A stretch of DNA of 64,000 bases, from positions 6,138,001-6,202,000 of the forward strand of contig NZ_LT629777.1 of NCBI RefSeq assembly GCF_900105475.1, in the 5' to 3' direction. The translations under genes were made by a program, and so were the position numbers. Below are positions 17,601 to 29,380 of the stretch, in pieces. The stretch's first letter is position 1, and each line of letters begins with the position of its first letter. The notes beneath the pieces were generated by a model, which saw only the letters and a program-made list of their open reading frames with translations, ran no database searches and was not told where the DNA came from. Source of the DNA: Pseudomonas asplenii (GTDB taxonomy: Bacteria; Pseudomonadota; Gammaproteobacteria; Pseudomonadales; Pseudomonadaceae).

Positions 17601-20600
17601 CTCGCGTTCGCTCTTGAGCAACTGCTGCAGACGGGGCTCCTGCTGTTCCTCGACCTCGGCGCTCCAGTCCAGGTATTCGAACGGTGTGCCGCCCGGCTTG
17701 TGGATAACCTGCAGCATGTCTTCGCCAACGTTCCAGCAGAACGAGGCACGCAAGGCTTCGTGACGGCCGATCACCGCCTGCCAGGCCTGAGCGAAACGCT
17801 GCGGATCGAGTGCGCTGTTGATCCGGTAGCGATCCTGCATGTAATACAGGCCGGTCCCCGGCTCCAGCAGGGTGTGTAGCAGCATGCCTTCCTGCATCGG
17901 CGTCAGCGGGTAGACATCCTCGATCTGCCCGGCCGGCACCGGCAGTGCATCCAGTTGTGCCTGGGTCAGACGCGCCAGCGGGAAATCCGAAGGCGTCAGG
18001 CCACCGGCATCGGCGCGCAGGCAGTGTTCGACCAGGCTGCTCAACTCGCCCAGGTAGGCCTCGGCCAGTTCGGCGATGGTCGCGTTGTCGAAGCGTTCGC
18101 GGCTGAAGGTCCAGCGCAGCACCAGCTCGCCGCCATAGACCTGGCTGTCGATACTCAATTCGTTGGGCAGCGGTGCCTCGGCACCGTGGGCTTCACCCGC
18201 CGACTCTTCCAGCGGTCGGAACAGCGCCGCGTCACCGAAACTCTGATCGAACTGCCCCAGGTAGTTGAAGGTAATCGGCGCCACCGGCAGCGCCAGCATC
18301 GCCTCGCGCAGCGACGGCTCGGCCAGGTAGCGCAGCACGCCGTAGCCCAGGCCCTTGTGCGGCACGCCGCGCAACTGCTCCTTGATCGCCTTGATCGAGC
18401 CGCCCTGCCCCGCGGCTTCCTCGATGTTCAGCGGGGTCAGCCGTACCGGGTAGGCGCTGGTGAACCAGCCAACGGTACGGGTCAGGTCGATCTCATCGAA
18501 CAGGGTCTCGCGGCCGTGGCCTTCCAGCTGTACCAACGCTGACGGCTGGCCGGTCCAGCGGCAGACCACCCGTGCCAGGGCGGTCAGCAGCAAATCGTTG
18601 ACCTGGGTGCGGTAGGCGCTCGGTGCCTGTTGCAACAAGGCTCGGGTACGCGTTGCATCAAGGCGCACGCTGACGGTTTCGGCATGGCGGTTCTGCCGAC
18701 CGCCTTCAGGGTGTTCGCACGGCAGCTCAAGGTTCGGTCCGGCCAGTTGTGCCTGCCACAGCGCCAGTTCCTCACGCAGCGACTCGCTGCCGGCATAGGC
18801 CTGCAGGCGGTTCGCCCAGTCGCGCAGGGAGCTGGTTTTCGCCGGCAGTTGCACCGGCTCGGCGGCCAGTATCTGACGGTAGGCGTTCTGCAGGTCTTCC
18901 AGCAGCACCCGCCAGGACACGCCGTCGACCACCAGGTGGTGAATCGCCAGCAGCAGGCGTTGCTCGCCATGCGGGCCATCCACCAGCAAGGCACGCAGCA
19001 GCGGACCGTGTTGCAGGTCGAGGCTGCGTTGCGCCTCGGTGAACAGCGCCGGGCACTGGCTCATCGCCGTGACCTGTACCTGTTGCAGCAGGGTCGCCTC
19101 ATCCGGCACGCGATACTCGGCGCGCCACTGGCCCTCCTCACGGCTGAAGCCCAGGCGCAGCGCATCGTGATGCTCCAGCAGGGCCGCCAGGGCCTGTTCC
19201 AGGGCATGGGGTTCGAGGGCGCGAACCGGCTCAAGGACCAGCGCCTGGTTCCAGTGCTGGCGCTCGGGAATGTCGCTGTCGAGGAACCAGTGCTGGATCG
19301 GCGTCAGGCTCGACGTGCCGCTGAGCAGGCCCTGCTCGGCAGTAATGCGCTCACTGCGGGTCGCCACCGCCGCCAGGCTCTGCACGGTCTGGTGCTGGAA
19401 CAGGTCGCGGGGGCTGAAGTGAATGCCCAACTGCCGCGCACGGCTGACCACCTGGATCGACAGGATCGAGTCGCCACCGAGTTCGAAGAAGTTGTCATTC
19501 AGGCCGACCTGAGCCACGTTCAACACGTCGCGCCAGATGCCGGCCAGGTGCTGCTCCAGCTCGTTGCTCGGCGCCACGTATTGCTGGCGGTTGAGCTCCG
19601 GGTCCGGCGCCGGCAGCGCGCGGCGGTCGAGCTTGCCGTTGGCGGTCAGCGGCATGCTTTCCAGCAGGATCAGGTGAGTGGGCACCATGTAGTCCGGGAG
19701 CTGACTCTTCAGGTGCGCCTTGAGCGCTTCGCGCAGTTGCAGTTGCTCGGCTTCAGCCTGGGCCACGACATCACTGACCAGATAGGCGGCCAGTTGCTTG
19801 CCACCCGGCGCGTCCAGCGCCAGCACCACAGCCTCGCGAATCGCCTCGTGCTCCAGCAGGCGGTTCTCGATTTCCCCCAGCTCGATACGGAACCCACGAA
19901 TCTTCACCTGATGGTCGATCCGGCCCATGTATTCCACCAGCCCGTCGGCGCGCTGGCGCACCAGGTCACCGGTGCGATACAGACGCGCGCCTTCGGCTCC
20001 GAACGGATCGGCGACAAAGCGCTCGGCGGTAATCCCCGGACGCTGGTGATAACCCACGGCCAGGCCGGCACCGCCAACATACAGTTCCCCGGTGGCGCCT
20101 TGCGGCACCAGCGCCAGGTCGGCATCGAGGATATACGCCAGCCGCGCACCGATCACCGTACCGATCGGCACACTGCCCGCGCCCTCCTCCAACTGCTCCG
20201 GCGCCAGGCTGGCCAGCGGCATGACCACGGTCTCGGTCGGGCCGTAGGCGTTGAAGAACAGGCTCGGCTGGAACGCCGCACGAATACGCTGCAGGTGCTC
20301 GCCGGTCAGTGCCTCGCCGCCGGTGATGCACATGCGCACCGGCAGGCTCTGCCCCTGGGTGGCCAGCCACTGGGCCAACTGGCTGCCGTAACTGGGGGTG
20401 AATCCGAGGATGTTGACCTGCTGCTGACGGATCAGTTGGCAGATTTCCTCGGCGTCCCACTGGCCCTGGGCCCGCAGCACCACGCGAGCGCCGCTGAGCA
20501 GCGGCACCAGCAAGCGCTCGGTGGCGGCATCGAAGTTGATCGAATAGAAGTGCAGTTCGCAATCGTCCGCACGCATGTCGAAACGCCGGATCACCGCCTG

Positions 20601-23600
20601 GCAATGCATGGCGATTTCACCGTGGGACACCACCACGCCCTTGGGCTTGCCGGTGGAGCCGGAGGTGTAGATCAGGTATGCCTGGTGTTGCGGCAGGCTG
20701 ATGAACGGCAGTTCCTCGGTCGGGTAACCGGCCAACGCCGGGCCGTCCTGCTCCAGGCACCACTGAGCCACGCCGACAGGCAATGGCCCCAGGGCTTCGA
20801 GCAGCGCCCGATGGCTCAACAGCAGGCCGACGCCGCTGTCCTCGATCATGTAATGCAGGCGATCGAGCGGGTATTCCGGGTCCAGCGGCACATAGGCGCC
20901 ACCGGCCTTGAGGATCGCCAGCAGGCCGACCACCATCTCCAGCGACCGCTCCAGCGCCAGGCCGACCCGCACCTGCGGGCCGACACCCTGCTCGCGCAGG
21001 CGCCAGGCCAGGCGGTTGGCCTGGGCGTTCAGTTCGGCGTAGCTCAGGGTCTGGCCGGCAAAGGTCAGTGCTGGCGCATCCGGCCGGGCTTCGGCCTGTT
21101 GGCGGAACAGTTGATGAATGCACTGGTCGAGCCGCTGCTCGCCGGCTTGCGCACCAAGGCTGGCGAATAGCGCCTGTTGCTCGTCGGCCTGCAGCAGCGG
21201 CAATTCGCTCAGGCGCTGCTGCGGATCGCCAATCAGCGCCTCCAGCAGGTTGCGCCAGTGGGCGGCCATGCGCGCAATGCGCGGCTCGTCGAACAGGTCG
21301 GTGCTGTAGGTCAGGCAGCAACCGAGGCGATGGTCGAGGTCGGTGACTTCCAGGTTGAGGTCGAACTTGGTCGCCCGGGCGTCGTTGACCAGGTATTCGA
21401 CGCGCATGTCACCCAGGGTCCGGCTCTGCTGGAACTCCCAGCGCTGGACGTTGCACATCACCTGGAACAACGGGTTGTAGGCGGCGCTGCGCGGCGGTTG
21501 CAGGGCTTCCACCAGATGATCGAACGGCAGGTCCTGATGGGACTGGCCCTCGATCACGGTGTGACGGACCTGCTCGAACAGCTCGCCGACCGTCATCTGT
21601 CCATCGAGCTGACAACGCAGCACCTGGGTATTGAGGAAGGCGCCAATCAACCCCTCGCTTTCCGGGCGGATGCGGTTGGCCACCGGCGCGCCGATGCGCA
21701 GGTCGGTCTGGCCGCTGTAGCGATAGAGCAGTACCGACAGCGCGGCGGTCATGGTCATGAACAGGGTCAGGCCATGCTGCGCGTTGAAGGCGCGTACCCG
21801 GGCCGCCAACTCGTCGCTGAGGTCGAAGCGGTACAGTTCGCCCCGGTGGCTTTGCACCGGCGGTCGTGGGCGGTCGCCCGGCAGTTCGAGCAGCGGATGT
21901 TCGTTGCCCAGTTGCGCGGTCCAGTAGTCCAACTGGCGTTGGCGCTCGCCGGACTCCAGCCACTGGCGCTGCCAGACGCTGTAGTCCAGGTACTGCACCG
22001 GCAGCGGCGGCAACGGCGACTCACGTTGTTCGATAAAGGCCTCGTAGAGCGCGCTCAGCTCACGGGCGAAAATGTCCATCGCCCAGCCTTCGGTGACGAT
22101 GTGGTGCAAGGTCAGGACAAAGTAATGCTGCTGCTCGGCGGCCTTGACCAGGCAGGCGCGCAGCAGCGGCCCGGTTTCCAGATCGAACGGCAGGTGCGCC
22201 TCGCTGTCGGCCAACTGTTGCAGGCGTTGTTCGCGAGCTTCGCGCTCGAGGCCGGAGAAATCCTTCCAGGCCAGGCGTACGCCAGTCTCGCTGGACACCC
22301 GCTGGTGTGCCACGCCGTTGCGGCTCGGGAAAGTGCTGCGCAGGGTTTCATGACGCTGGATCAGCGCCTGCAACGCGGCTTCGAAGCAGGCCACATCGAG
22401 CACGCCGGTAAAGCGCGCCATACCGCCGACGTTGTAGGCCGGGCTGTCCGGTTCCATCTGCCAGAGGAACCACATGCGCTGCTGGGAGTAGGACAGCGGC
22501 ACCGGCTGGCTGCGATCGACAGTGCCGATGGCCGCCTGCTGGTTGCGCTGGCCGGATGCCTGGAGTTGCTGCACCTGCTCGGCAAACGCACCCAACTGCG
22601 GGGCCTCGAACAGCACCCGCAACGGCAGCTCGACATCGCAGGCCTGGCGGGTACGGGAAATAATCTGGGTGGCCAGCAGCGAATGGCCGCCGAGGGCAAA
22701 GAAATCGTCGCCCAGGCCGACCTGCGGCTGACCGAGCACTTCGCGCCAGATCGCGGCGATCTGCTGCTGCAACGGGGTCACCGGCTCGATGTGCTCGCGC
22801 ACCTGCCATTGCGGTTCCGGCAGGACCTTGCGGTCCAGCTTGCCACTCGGGCTCAGGGGCATTTCATCCAGGCGCAGCAGTTGTGCCGGCACCATGTACT
22901 CCGGCAGTTCCGCCGCCAGGGCCGCCTTCAGCCCGGCAACCTGTGCCTGCTCGGTCTCGGTCGAACCGGGGCTGGTGTAGTAGCCGATCAGTTGTGCACC
23001 GGCCACGGTCTCGCGCACCAGCACCACGGCTTGGGCTACCCCTTCCAGGGCCAGCAGGCGTGCCTCGATTTCCTCGGGCTCGACACGGAAACCGCGCAGC
23101 TTGACCTGCTGGTCGAGACGACCGAGGTATTCCAGCACACCATCGGCGGCCCAGCGAGCACGGTCGCCGGTGCGATACAGGCGTTCGCCGGTTTCGCCCA
23201 GCGGGTCGGCGACAAAACGCTCGGCAGTCAGTCCGGCGCGGCCCAGGTAACCCCGGGCCAGGCCGATACCGCCGATGCACAGCTCACCCGGCACACCGTT
23301 GGGCAGCGGGTTCAGTTCGGCATCGAGCACCCGGCAGATCACGTTGCCCAGCGGTCGACCGATCGGCGAACGCTCGCCATCGCTCAACTGGCAGTGCCAG
23401 TGGGTGACGTTGATTGCGGTTTCGGTCGGGCCATAGCGGTTGTGCAGATGGACCTGTGGCAACTGTTCCAGCACCCGGTTACGCAGTTCGGCTGGCAGCG
23501 CCTCGCCACCGCAGAACAGCCGGCGCAGGCTGCTGCACTGTGCCACCAGCGGCTCGTTGATGAACAGTTGCAGCAGTGGCGGCACGAAGTGCAGCGTGGT

Positions 23601-26600
23601 CACGCCGAAGGTCTGTACCAACTGGGCGATCCGGTAGGGATCGCGGTGCTCGCCAGGGCCGGCGAGCACCAGGGGGCAGCCGGTGATCAGCGGCCAGAAG
23701 CATTCCCACACCGACACGTCGAAACTGATCGGGGCCTTCTGCATCAGCACGTCGCTGGCATCCAGCGCGTAGGTCGCCTGCATCCACTGCAGGCGCTCGG
23801 CCAGGGCCGCATGGGTATTGCCGACGCCCTTGGGCTGGCCGGTGGAGCCGGAGGTGTAGATCACATAGGCGAGGTTGTCGCCATGCAGGTGCAGGCCCGG
23901 CGCCTGGCTCGGCCAGGTGTCGAGCTTGAGCAGGTCCATCGCCACCGCACAGACGCCCGCGGCAGATGGCAGGCGGTCGACCAGGTGGCTCTGGGTCAGC
24001 AGCAGTTCGACACCGCTGTCGGCGAGCATGTAGGCCAGGCGTTCACTCGGGTAATCCGGGTCCAGCGGCACATAGGCGCCACCGGCCTTGAGGATTGCCA
24101 GCAGGCCGATCAGCAATTGCGGCGAACGCTCGGCGGCGATGGCCACGCGAACATCCGGGCCGACGCCCTTGTCCCGCAGGTAGTGGGCCAGGCGGTTGGC
24201 CTGGGCATGCAGTTCGGCGAAGTCGAGGCGGCCACCGTCCCACAGCAGCGCGGTGAGCTCCGGGGTCAGTTGCGCCTGGCGGTTCAGTAGCTCCGGCAGC
24301 CATTCGCTGGCCGGCGCGCAGGGGGCAACGCCCCACTCGGCCTGCTGCTCAAGCTCGCCGGCAGTCAACAGCGCCAGGTCACCGATAGCCTGCTGCGGCT
24401 GCCGGGTCACCTGTTGCAGCAGGCTGACAAAATGCTCGGCCAGACGGGCGATGGTCGCCTCGTCGAACAGCTCGTCGGCGTAGTCGAAGGCCAGGCTCAG
24501 GCGACCGCTGCGATCTTCCTCGCTGTGCAGTTGCAGGTCGAACTTGGCTTCGCGGCTGTGCCAAGGTAGCTCGTCGGCGAGCAGGCCCGGCAGGCGGCGC
24601 AAGGCCCCCAGGTCGCGCTGCTGGTGGTTGAACATGACCTGGAACAGGCCCTGTTCGCGTGCCTCGGGGAAGGCTTCGAGCAACTGCTCGAACGGCAGGT
24701 CCTGGTTGGCCTGGGCATCGAGGGTGGCCTGGCGGGCCTGCGCCAGCAGCTCGATGAACGGCAAGCGCGCATCCAACTCGGCGCGCAGCACCAGGGTGTT
24801 GATGAAGAAGCCGATCAGGCCCTGGGTTTCCAGGCGCGGCCGGTTGGCGCTGGGCACGCCGATACGGATGTCGCGCTGGCCGCTATAGCGGAACAGCAGG
24901 CTCTGGAACGCCGACAACAGCAACATGAACGGCGTCGATTCACTGACCTGGGCGGTCTGGCGCACGGCCGCACTGAGCCCGGCATCCAGGCGCAGGGTCA
25001 GGCGCGAGGCGCTGTGGTGCTGCTGGACCGAACGCGGGTGGTCGGTGGCCAGGTCGAGAACCGGCAGTTCACCACCGAGCTGCGCTTTCCAGTAGGCCAA
25101 CTGGCGCTGGCTTTCGCCCTGGGCCAGCCACTGGCGTTGCCAACTGCCGTAGTCGGCGTACTGCAACGGCAGTGGCGCCAGTTCGGCCACCTGGCCCTGG
25201 GCCGCCGCCGCGTACAGGCGGGCAAACTCGTCGATCAGGATATTCAGCGACCAGCCGTCGGCGATGATGTGGTGCATTGTCACCAGCAACTGGTGTTCCT
25301 GGTCGTCCAGGCGGACCAGAGTTACCCACAGCAGCGGACCCTTTTCCAGATCGACCCGGGTACGTGCCTGATCTTCACGGACCTGCCGGGCGCGGGCTTC
25401 GCGCTGGTCGGTGGGCAGGTCGCTGAGGTCGATCAATTGCAGGTCGAACGTGGCGCTGGCGTCGATGCGCTGCATGGCCTGGCCATCGCGCTCGTAGAAG
25501 CGGGTGCGCAGGGATTCGTGGCGTTCGATCAGGCGCTCGAAGCTGCGGCGCAGCGCCGTTTCATCCAGTTCGCCACGCAGGCGCAGGGCCCCGGGAATGG
25601 TGTAGGCGCTACTTTGCGGGTCCAGTTGCCAGAGGAACCACAGGCGATTCTGTGCCAGCGATTGTGGCAACTCCTGGCTACGCGACAGTTGTGCGATGGC
25701 CCCCTGGACTGCGCCACCCTCCTGTTTCAGTCGGGCGACCTGGGCGGCAAAGGCGCCCAGGGTCGGCGCTTCGAACAGCAAACGCAGGTTCAGTTCGATG
25801 CCCAACGCTTCACGCAGGCGGGCGACCACCTGGGTCGCGAGGATCGAGTTGCCGCCCAGCAGGAAGAAATGGTCGTCAGCCGCGATGCTTTCCACCTGCA
25901 GTTGTTCACGCCAGATCCCGCCGATCAGCAGTTGCAAGTCATCGACCAGCGTCTCGGCGACGTCGTCCGCGGCCGTCGCCTGGCCAGGGAACAGCGCGTA
26001 GCTGTCGAGGCTGCCATCGGCCAGGCGGTTGCGGCAGGCCGAACGCTGCAACTTGCCGCTGGAGGTTTTCGGCAAGGCCCCCGGATTGAGCAGCACCACC
26101 ACGCTCGGCGCTTCCTGGTAAGCCTCGGCCACCGTCTGGCGAATGAGTTTGATCAACGCCTCGGCCGGCAGGATCTTCTGCACGCTGCGGCTGATTTCCG
26201 CCGCGATACCGATGCCGTCCTGGCCGTCGTGGGTGACGGCAAAGGCGGCGACACGGCCCTTGCGCACCACGTCGACTTCCCGCTCGATGGTCTGTTCGAT
26301 GTCCTGCGGGTAGAGGTTGTGCCCGCGCACGATCAGCATGTCTTTCAGGCGGCCAGTGATGAACAGCTCGCCTTCGCGCAGGAAACCCAGGTCGCCGGTG
26401 CGCAACCAGGTCCGGCCCTCGTGCTCGACGAAGGTCTTGGCCGACGCCTCGGGATTGCGCCAGTAACCATGGGCGATGCTCGGGCCGGCGGCCCAGACTT
26501 CACCGACGAGATTGTCGCCGAGCACCTGCAGGCTGCTCGGCTCGACCACCAGCACCGCATGTTCGGGCTGGCTGGTGCCACAGCTCATGACCGGGCTGCC

Positions 26601-27695
26601 ATCGCCCGGCTGCGCGCGATTCTGCGCCAGTGCCGCCTCATCGAGACGCAGCGCGGGAATGCCCTGGCCACGTTGGCCACCGGCGACGAACAGGGTGGCC
26701 TCGGCCAAGCCGTAGGAGGCGAAGTAGCTCTGCTCGCTGAAACCACAGGCAGCGAATTTCTCGGCGAAGCGCTCCAGGGTATCGAGGCGGATCGGCTCGG
26801 AACCGGAATACGCCACCCGCCAGCCGCTGAGGTCGAGCCGTGCCAGGGCGGATTCGCTGACCCGCTCGCTGCACAGGCGGTAGGCGAAGTCGGGACCGCC
26901 GCTGATGGTGCCGCCGTATTCGCTGATCGCTTCCAGCCAGCGCAGTGGCCGGCCAAGGAAGTACGCCGGCGACATCAGCACGCACGGCACGCCGCTGAAG
27001 ATCGGTTGCAGCAGGCCGCCGATCAGGCCCATGTCGTGGTACAGCGGCAGCCAGCTGACGATCACGTCGTCAGGATTGACGTCGATGCCGAAGCCATGGC
27101 GGATCAGCACTTCGTTGGCGACCAGGTTGCCGTGGCTGACCTGCACGCCCTTGGGTAAAGCAGTGGATCCAGAAGTGTATTGCAGGAAGGCGATGTCGTC
27201 TGGCTCGATACCGGGATCCTGCCAGTTATCGGCCGCCGTACTGTCGAGGGTGTCAACACACAGCAGTTGCGGTGCATCGGTTGCCGACAGTTCGTCCATC
27301 TGCAACAGCGGCTCACGCAGGTCAGCGCTGGTCAGCACCAGGCGCGGCTCGGCATCGGCGATGATCGACAGCAGCCGTTCCTGGTGATGACGACGGCTCG
27401 ACTCCGGCGGATAGGCCGGCACTGCAATCACCCCGGCGTACAGGCAGCCAAAGAACGCCGCGACATAGTCCGGGCCGCTGGGAAACAGCAGGACCGCCCG
27501 ATCCCCCACTTGCGCAGTGGCTTGCAGGGCGGCGGCGATGGTCCGGGCCCGCAAGTCCAGGTCCCGGTAACTGAGGACCGCGCCCTGCTCCTGGTCTTCG
27601 GCGAGAAAACGCAGCGCCAATCGGTCCGGCGTCTGCTGCGCGCGACGTTGAAGGGCCTGGGCCAGAGTGTTGGGGAGTACGAACGCGTCCATCAT
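14682..27695 (-). CDS. pvdL: PvdL, pyoverdine chromophore non-ribosomal peptide synthetase
   Basis: This 4337-residue synthetase starts pyoverdine assembly. Domains by motif position: acyl-CoA ligase ([11 protein letters not shown] ~170), carrier (GGNSILAT ~613), condensation (HHIIADGWS ~807), adenylation ([11 protein letters not shown] ~1277), carrier (GGHSLLAT ~1667), condensation (HHIVTEGW ~1862), adenylation ([11 protein letters not shown] ~2341), carrier (GGDSILSI ~2737), epimerase ([10 protein letters not shown] ~2917), condensation (HHILIDAW ~3392), adenylation ([11 protein letters not shown] ~3877) and carrier (GGHSLLAT ~4270). There is no thioesterase domain, as expected for a non-terminal synthetase. 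In known Pseudomonas the AL module loads a fatty acid and the others load L-Glu, D-Tyr and L-Dab; I take substrates from orthology. Two adjacent ATGs (27695, 27692) follow CAGGA. It is cotranscribed with pvdG. Confidence 0.97.
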   Translation of the reverse strand: MMDAFVLPNTLAQALQRRAQQTPDRLALRFLAEDQEQGAVLSYRDLDLRARTIAAALQATAQVGDRAVLLFPSGPDYVAAFFGCLYAGVIAVPAYPPESSRRHHQERLLSIIADAEPRLVLTSADLREPLLQMDELSATDAPQLLCVDTLDSTAADNWQDPGIEPDDIAFLQYTSGSTALPKGVQVSHGNLVANEVLIRHGFGIDVNPDDVIVSWLPLYHDMGLIGGLLQPIFSGVPCVLMSPAYFLGRPLRWLEAISEYGGTISGGPDFAYRLCSERVSESALARLDLSGWRVAYSGSEPIRLDTLERFAEKFAACGFSEQSYFASYGLAEATLFVAGGQRGQGIPALRLDEAALAQNRAQPGDGSPVMSCGTSQPEHAVLVVEPSSLQVLGDNLVGEVWAAGPSIAHGYWRNPEASAKTFVEHEGRTWLRTGDLGFLREGELFITGRLKDMLIVRGHNLYPQDIEQTIEREVDVVRKGRVAAFAVTHDGQDGIGIAAEISRSVQKILPAEALIKLIRQTVAEAYQEAPSVVVLLNPGALPKTSSGKLQRSACRNRLADGSLDSYALFPGQATAADDVAETLVDDLQLLIGGIWREQLQVESIAADDHFFLLGGNSILATQVVARLREALGIELNLRLLFEAPTLGAFAAQVARLKQEGGAVQGAIAQLSRSQELPQSLAQNRLWFLWQLDPQSSAYTIPGALRLRGELDETALRRSFERLIERHESLRTRFYERDGQAMQRIDASATFDLQLIDLSDLPTDQREARARQVREDQARTRVDLEKGPLLWVTLVRLDDQEHQLLVTMHHIIADGWSLNILIDEFARLYAAAAQGQVAELAPLPLQYADYGSWQRQWLAQGESQRQLAYWKAQLGGELPVLDLATDHPRSVQQHHSASRLTLRLDAGLSAAVRQTAQVSESTPFMLLLSAFQSLLFRYSGQRDIRIGVPSANRPRLETQGLIGFFINTLVLRAELDARLPFIELLAQARQATLDAQANQDLPFEQLLEAFPEAREQGLFQVMFNHQQRDLGALRRLPGLLADELPWHSREAKFDLQLHSEEDRSGRLSLAFDYADELFDEATIARLAEHFVSLLQQVTRQPQQAIGDLALLTAGELEQQAEWGVAPCAPASEWLPELLNRQAQLTPELTALLWDGGRLDFAELHAQANRLAHYLRDKGVGPDVRVAIAAERSPQLLIGLLAILKAGGAYVPLDPDYPSERLAYMLADSGVELLLTQSHLVDRLPSAAGVCAVAMDLLKLDTWPSQAPGLHLHGDNLAYVIYTSGSTGQPKGVGNTHAALAERLQWMQATYALDASDVLMQKAPISFDVSVWECFWPLITGCPLVLAGPGEHRDPYRIAQLVQTFGVTTLHFVPPLLQLFINEPLVAQCSSLRRLFCGGEALPAELRNRVLEQLPQVHLHNRYGPTETAINVTHWHCQLSDGERSPIGRPLGNVICRVLDAELNPLPNGVPGELCIGGIGLARGYLGRAGLTAERFVADPLGETGERLYRTGDRARWAADGVLEYLGRLDQQVKLRGFRVEPEEIEARLLALEGVAQAVVLVRETVAGAQLIGYYTSPGSTETEQAQVAGLKAALAAELPEYMVPAQLLRLDEMPLSPSGKLDRKVLPEPQWQVREHIEPVTPLQQQIAAIWREVLGQPQVGLGDDFFALGGHSLLATQIISRTRQACDVELPLRVLFEAPQLGAFAEQVQQLQASGQRNQQAAIGTVDRSQPVPLSYSQQRMWFLWQMEPDSPAYNVGGMARFTGVLDVACFEAALQALIQRHETLRSTFPSRNGVAHQRVSSETGVRLAWKDFSGLEREAREQRLQQLADSEAHLPFDLETGPLLRACLVKAAEQQHYFVLTLHHIVTEGWAMDIFARELSALYEAFIEQRESPLPPLPVQYLDYSVWQRQWLESGERQRQLDYWTAQLGNEHPLLELPGDRPRPPVQSHRGELYRFDLSDELAARVRAFNAQHGLTLFMTMTAALSVLLYRYSGQTDLRIGAPVANRIRPESEGLIGAFLNTQVLRCQLDGQMTVGELFEQVRHTVIEGQSHQDLPFDHLVEALQPPRSAAYNPLFQVMCNVQRWEFQQSRTLGDMRVEYLVNDARATKFDLNLEVTDLDHRLGCCLTYSTDLFDEPRIARMAAHWRNLLEALIGDPQQRLSELPLLQADEQQALFASLGAQAGEQRLDQCIHQLFRQQAEARPDAPALTFAGQTLSYAELNAQANRLAWRLREQGVGPQVRVGLALERSLEMVVGLLAILKAGGAYVPLDPEYPLDRLHYMIEDSGVGLLLSHRALLEALGPLPVGVAQWCLEQDGPALAGYPTEELPFISLPQHQAYLIYTSGSTGKPKGVVVSHGEIAMHCQAVIRRFDMRADDCELHFYSINFDAATERLLVPLLSGARVVLRAQGQWDAEEICQLIRQQQVNILGFTPSYGSQLAQWLATQGQSLPVRMCITGGEALTGEHLQRIRAAFQPSLFFNAYGPTETVVMPLASLAPEQLEEGAGSVPIGTVIGARLAYILDADLALVPQGATGELYVGGAGLAVGYHQRPGITAERFVADPFGAEGARLYRTGDLVRQRADGLVEYMGRIDHQVKIRGFRIELGEIENRLLEHEAIREAVVLALDAPGGKQLAAYLVSDVVAQAEAEQLQLREALKAHLKSQLPDYMVPTHLILLESMPLTANGKLDRRALPAPDPELNRQQYVAPSNELEQHLAGIWRDVLNVAQVGLNDNFFELGGDSILSIQVVSRARQLGIHFSPRDLFQHQTVQSLAAVATRSERITAEQGLLSGTSSLTPIQHWFLDSDIPERQHWNQALVLEPVRALEPHALEQALAALLEHHDALRLGFSREEGQWRAEYRVPDEATLLQQVQVTAMSQCPALFTEAQRSLDLQHGPLLRALLVDGPHGEQRLLLAIHHLVVDGVSWRVLLEDLQNAYRQILAAEPVQLPAKTSSLRDWANRLQAYAGSESLREELALWQAQLAGPNLELPCEHPEGGRQNRHAETVSVRLDATRTRALLQQAPSAYRTQVNDLLLTALARVVCRWTGQPSALVQLEGHGRETLFDEIDLTRTVGWFTSAYPVRLTPLNIEEAAGQGGSIKAIKEQLRGVPHKGLGYGVLRYLAEPSLREAMLALPVAPITFNYLGQFDQSFGDAALFRPLEESAGEAHGAEAPLPNELSIDSQVYGGELVLRWTFSRERFDNATIAELAEAYLGELSSLVEHCLRADAGGLTPSDFPLARLTQAQLDALPVPAGQIEDVYPLTPMQEGMLLHTLLEPGTGLYYMQDRYRINSALDPQRFAQAWQAVIGRHEALRASFCWNVGEDMLQVIHKPGGTPFEYLDWSAEVEEQQEPRLQQLLKSEREAGFDLLNEAPFHLRLIKVGEARYWFMMSNHHILIDAWCRSLLMNDFFEIYTALGEGRDAQLALPPRYRDYIGWLQRRDLAEARRWWQGNLRGFERATHIPSDRPFLREHAGDSGGMVVGDRYTRLDPRDGVRLRELAQQHQLTVNTFAQAAWALVLRRFSGERDVLFGVTVAGRPVEMPQMQRTVGLFINSIALRVKLPEDGTRCSVRDWLGGLLERNMELREYEYLPLVTIQEQSELPKGQPLFDSLFVFENAPVEVSVLDRAQSLNATSDSGRTHTNFPLTAVCYPGDDLGLHLSYDQRYFEAESVERLLGEFKRLLLALVDGFHGDMDQLPLLGAEEREFLLDGCNQSAHDYPLEQSYVALFEAQVAAHPQRIVATCQDLQLSYEQLNHSSNRLGHALVAAGVAIDQPVALLAERSLDLLGMIVGSFKAGAGYLPLDPGLPSQRLSRIIELSRTPLLVCTAACRAQAEALLGELSGERPRLLVWETVQQGAYPLVNPGIHSGPDNLAYVIYTSGSTGLPKGVMVEQRGMLNNQLSKVPYLQLDENDVIAQTASQSFDISVWQFLAAPLFGARVDIVPNAIAHDPQGLLEHVRLQRISVLESVPSLIQGMLAQEHISLDGLRWMLPTGEAMPPELAQQWLLRYPQVGLVNAYGPAECSDDVAFFRVDLASTRGSYLPIGTPTDNNRLYLLDGADELVPLGAVGELCVAGTGVGRGYVSDPLRTAQAFVPHPFGAAGERLYRTGDLARRRSDGVLEYVGRIDHQVKIRGYRIELGEIEARLHEQPEVREAAVGVQEGVNGKHLVGYLVASDSALSQAESLDRIKQRLRAELPEYMVPLHWLWLERLPLNANGKLDRKALPALEIGQLQSQDYLAPRNSLEETLALIWAEVLKVERVGVRDNFFELGGHSLLATQIASRVQKTLQRNVPLRAMFECSTVEELAGYIDGLQASEISEEKVDRLSDLMAELEGL

Positions 27696-27767
27696 GGGAT
27701 TCCTGCCTGGAGTCGGCTAGCAAATTGGATTCGGGAAAAGGCTGCGCCCGTGGTGCAGCACTGGGCT

Positions 27768-28526
27768 TCAGCCGGCGATCTGGGCCAGTTGGCGGACCGT
27801 GCCCTTGTGCCAGCGCATCAGATGCTCATCGGCATAGCGGCGCAGGTGACGCAACAGGGCCGCTTCCTCATCGATCAGGTAGAAGTGGTGCCCCTCGAAC
27901 ATGTCCAGGGAAAAACCGGTACTGGTCTCCACCTGCCAGTCGAGCAGTTCGTCGGCGCGCACGCTGTCCTGCTTGCCGCCAAACACATGGATCGGCACCG
28001 CCAGCGGCTCACGCGCGCCGTATTGGAAACTGCCGCAGAGCAGGAAGTCGGCGCGCAGGATCGGCAGCATCAACTGCATCAGGTCATGGTTGGCCAGCAC
28101 CTCTTCGGTGGTGCCCTTGAGCTTGCGCAGGCGCGCCATCAGTTGCTCGTCGGTCTTGGCCTCGGCGTATTCGCTGACATCGCGTCGCGACGGCCCCGCT
28201 GTCGCCGAGGTGAACAGTGCCAACGGTGCCGGCAGCCCGCGAGCCCGCAGCACGTGCGCCAGTTCGAAGGCCAGCAGGCCACCCAGGCTATGACCGAACA
28301 ATGCATAGGGGCAGTCCAGTTCGGTGGCGATTTCATCGGCCAACTGATTGGCCAGCCGGACGATGTCGCTCTGCAGCGGCTCGCCCATCCGCATGCCGCG
28401 ACCGGGCAGCTCCAGCGGTCGTACCTGCAGCCATTGCGGCATCTGCCGGCGCCAACGGCTGTAGACCATGGCACTGGCGCCGGAATAGGGAAGGCAGAAC
28501 AGACGAAGGCTCAGGGAGGTGCTCAT
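27768..28526 (-). CDS. pvdG: PvdG, type II thioesterase of pyoverdine synthesis
   Basis: This 252-residue alpha/beta-hydrolase has the nucleophile elbow [13 protein letters not shown], an early [10 protein letters not shown] and a C-terminal FEGHHFYL with the catalytic His. Type II thioesterases clear wrongly primed or stalled carrier domains of non-ribosomal peptide synthetases. It is followed after 72 bp by pvdL on the same strand, the order seen in P. aeruginosa (PA2425-PA2424), so the two should be one transcript. A variant PvdS box lies 88 nt upstream of the start, in the region shared with divergent pvdS. Confidence 0.95.
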   Translation of the reverse strand: MSTSLSLRLFCLPYSGASAMVYSRWRRQMPQWLQVRPLELPGRGMRMGEPLQSDIVRLANQLADEIATELDCPYALFGHSLGGLLAFELAHVLRARGLPAPLALFTSATAGPSRRDVSEYAEAKTDEQLMARLRKLKGTTEEVLANHDLMQLMLPILRADFLLCGSFQYGAREPLAVPIHVFGGKQDSVRADELLDWQVETSTGFSLDMFEGHHFYLIDEEAALLRHLRRYADEHLMRWHKGTVRQLAQIAG

Positions 28527-28613
28527 GCCCAGCCACCGTTGCGATTAACCATTGCGCCCTCCTCACGGGTCTCGATCCTTGACCGGGTCGCTCGCCCGGT
28601 CTGTCAACTGAGA

Positions 28614-28637
28614 ACGGATGGCACTGGCAAATAATTA
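28614..28637 (-). promoter_or_regulatory. Candidate PvdS promoter of pvdG-pvdL (TAATT-N16-CGT)
   Basis: On the minus strand TAATT is followed after exactly 16 nt by CGT, one mismatch from the iron-starvation box. It is correctly oriented, 88 nt upstream of pvdG. The spacing match and the location before a known PvdS target support it in spite of the changed base. Confidence 0.6.
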
Positions 28638-28734
28638 GTCCTGTAAACCGCGTGAACGGCGCGTTCGCGGGCCCTGAAAAGGCCTGTCATATTCGGGTAA
28701 CGCACTGAGAGGAATCATTAGTTATATTTCTCAA

Positions 28735-28763
28735 TTGACAATAATTATCATTAAGAATAATTT
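28735..28763 (+). promoter_or_regulatory. pvdS promoter overlapped by Fur box
   Basis: TTGACA (28735-28740) is a perfect -35 hexamer; 17 nt later TAATTT, or slightly upstream AATAAT, can serve as -10. The 19-bp stretch 28737-28755 matches the Fur consensus palindrome at 15 of 19 positions by my alignment. Fur with iron would therefore cover the polymerase site. This agrees with the established Fur repression of pvdS. Confidence 0.85.
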
Positions 28764-28831
28764 GTCGCTCGATATGTAGCCAGACGCTGACAAGCATTCG
28801 GCCTACGACCTATTCGCACAAGGTGATTTCC

Positions 28832-29380
28832 ATGACGGAAGAAGTATCCACAAGCAGGTGTGATTCACCGTTACTCCAGGCGTTTGTCGACAATCGACTG
28901 ATCCTGGTCAAGATCGCTGCGCGTATCACCGGTTGCCGGTCGCGGGCCGAAGATGTGGTACAGGACGCGTTTTTCCGCTTGCAGTCAGCGCCGCAGATCA
29001 CCTCGTCGTTCAAGGCGCAGCTCAGCTACCTGTTCCAGATCGTGCGCAACCTGGCCATCGACCACTACCGCAAACAGGCTCTGGAGCTGAAGTATTCGGG
29101 CCCGGAAGAGGAAGGCTTGAATGTGGTCATTCACGGTGCTTCGCCAGAAACCTCGCACATCAACTTCTCGACGCTGGAACATATCGCCGATGCCCTGACC
29201 GAGCTGCCACAGCGCACCCGCTATGCGTTCGAGATGTATCGTCTGCACGGCGTGCCACAAAAGGACATCGCCAAGGAACTGGGCGTCTCGCCGACCCTGG
29301 TGAACTTCATGATCCGTGATGCGCTGGTACATTGCCGCAAGGTATCGGCCAACCGCGGCGAGCATCTGGCTCGGCGTTGA
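28832..29380 (+). CDS. pvdS: PvdS, ECF iron-starvation sigma factor
   Basis: This extracytoplasmic-function sigma factor has 182 residues. Region 2 is visible in AEDVVQDAFFRLQSAP and LSYLFQIVRNLAIDHYRKQA, and region 4 in LTELPQRTRYAFEMYRLHG with the helix-turn-helix PQKDIAKELGVSPTLVNFMI. The sequence is close to P. aeruginosa PvdS as I remember it. It directs RNA polymerase to TAAAT-N16-CGT promoters of pyoverdine genes, one of which lies before pvdH here. The ATG at 28832 is used, with AAGGTG 6-7 nt upstream; a GTG at 28823 is within that site and unlikely. The stop abuts the stop of the opposite gene exactly. Confidence 0.97.
   Translation: MTEEVSTSRCDSPLLQAFVDNRLILVKIAARITGCRSRAEDVVQDAFFRLQSAPQITSSFKAQLSYLFQIVRNLAIDHYRKQALELKYSGPEEEGLNVVIHGASPETSHINFSTLEHIADALTELPQRTRYAFEMYRLHGVPQKDIAKELGVSPTLVNFMIRDALVHCRKVSANRGEHLARR

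Noticed and set aside
15081..24290. Long plus-strand open frames of 777 and 1037 codons inside pvdL
   Set aside because: They are antisense frames of the repetitive NRPS gene, with Gln/His/Arg-rich sequence and no start signals.
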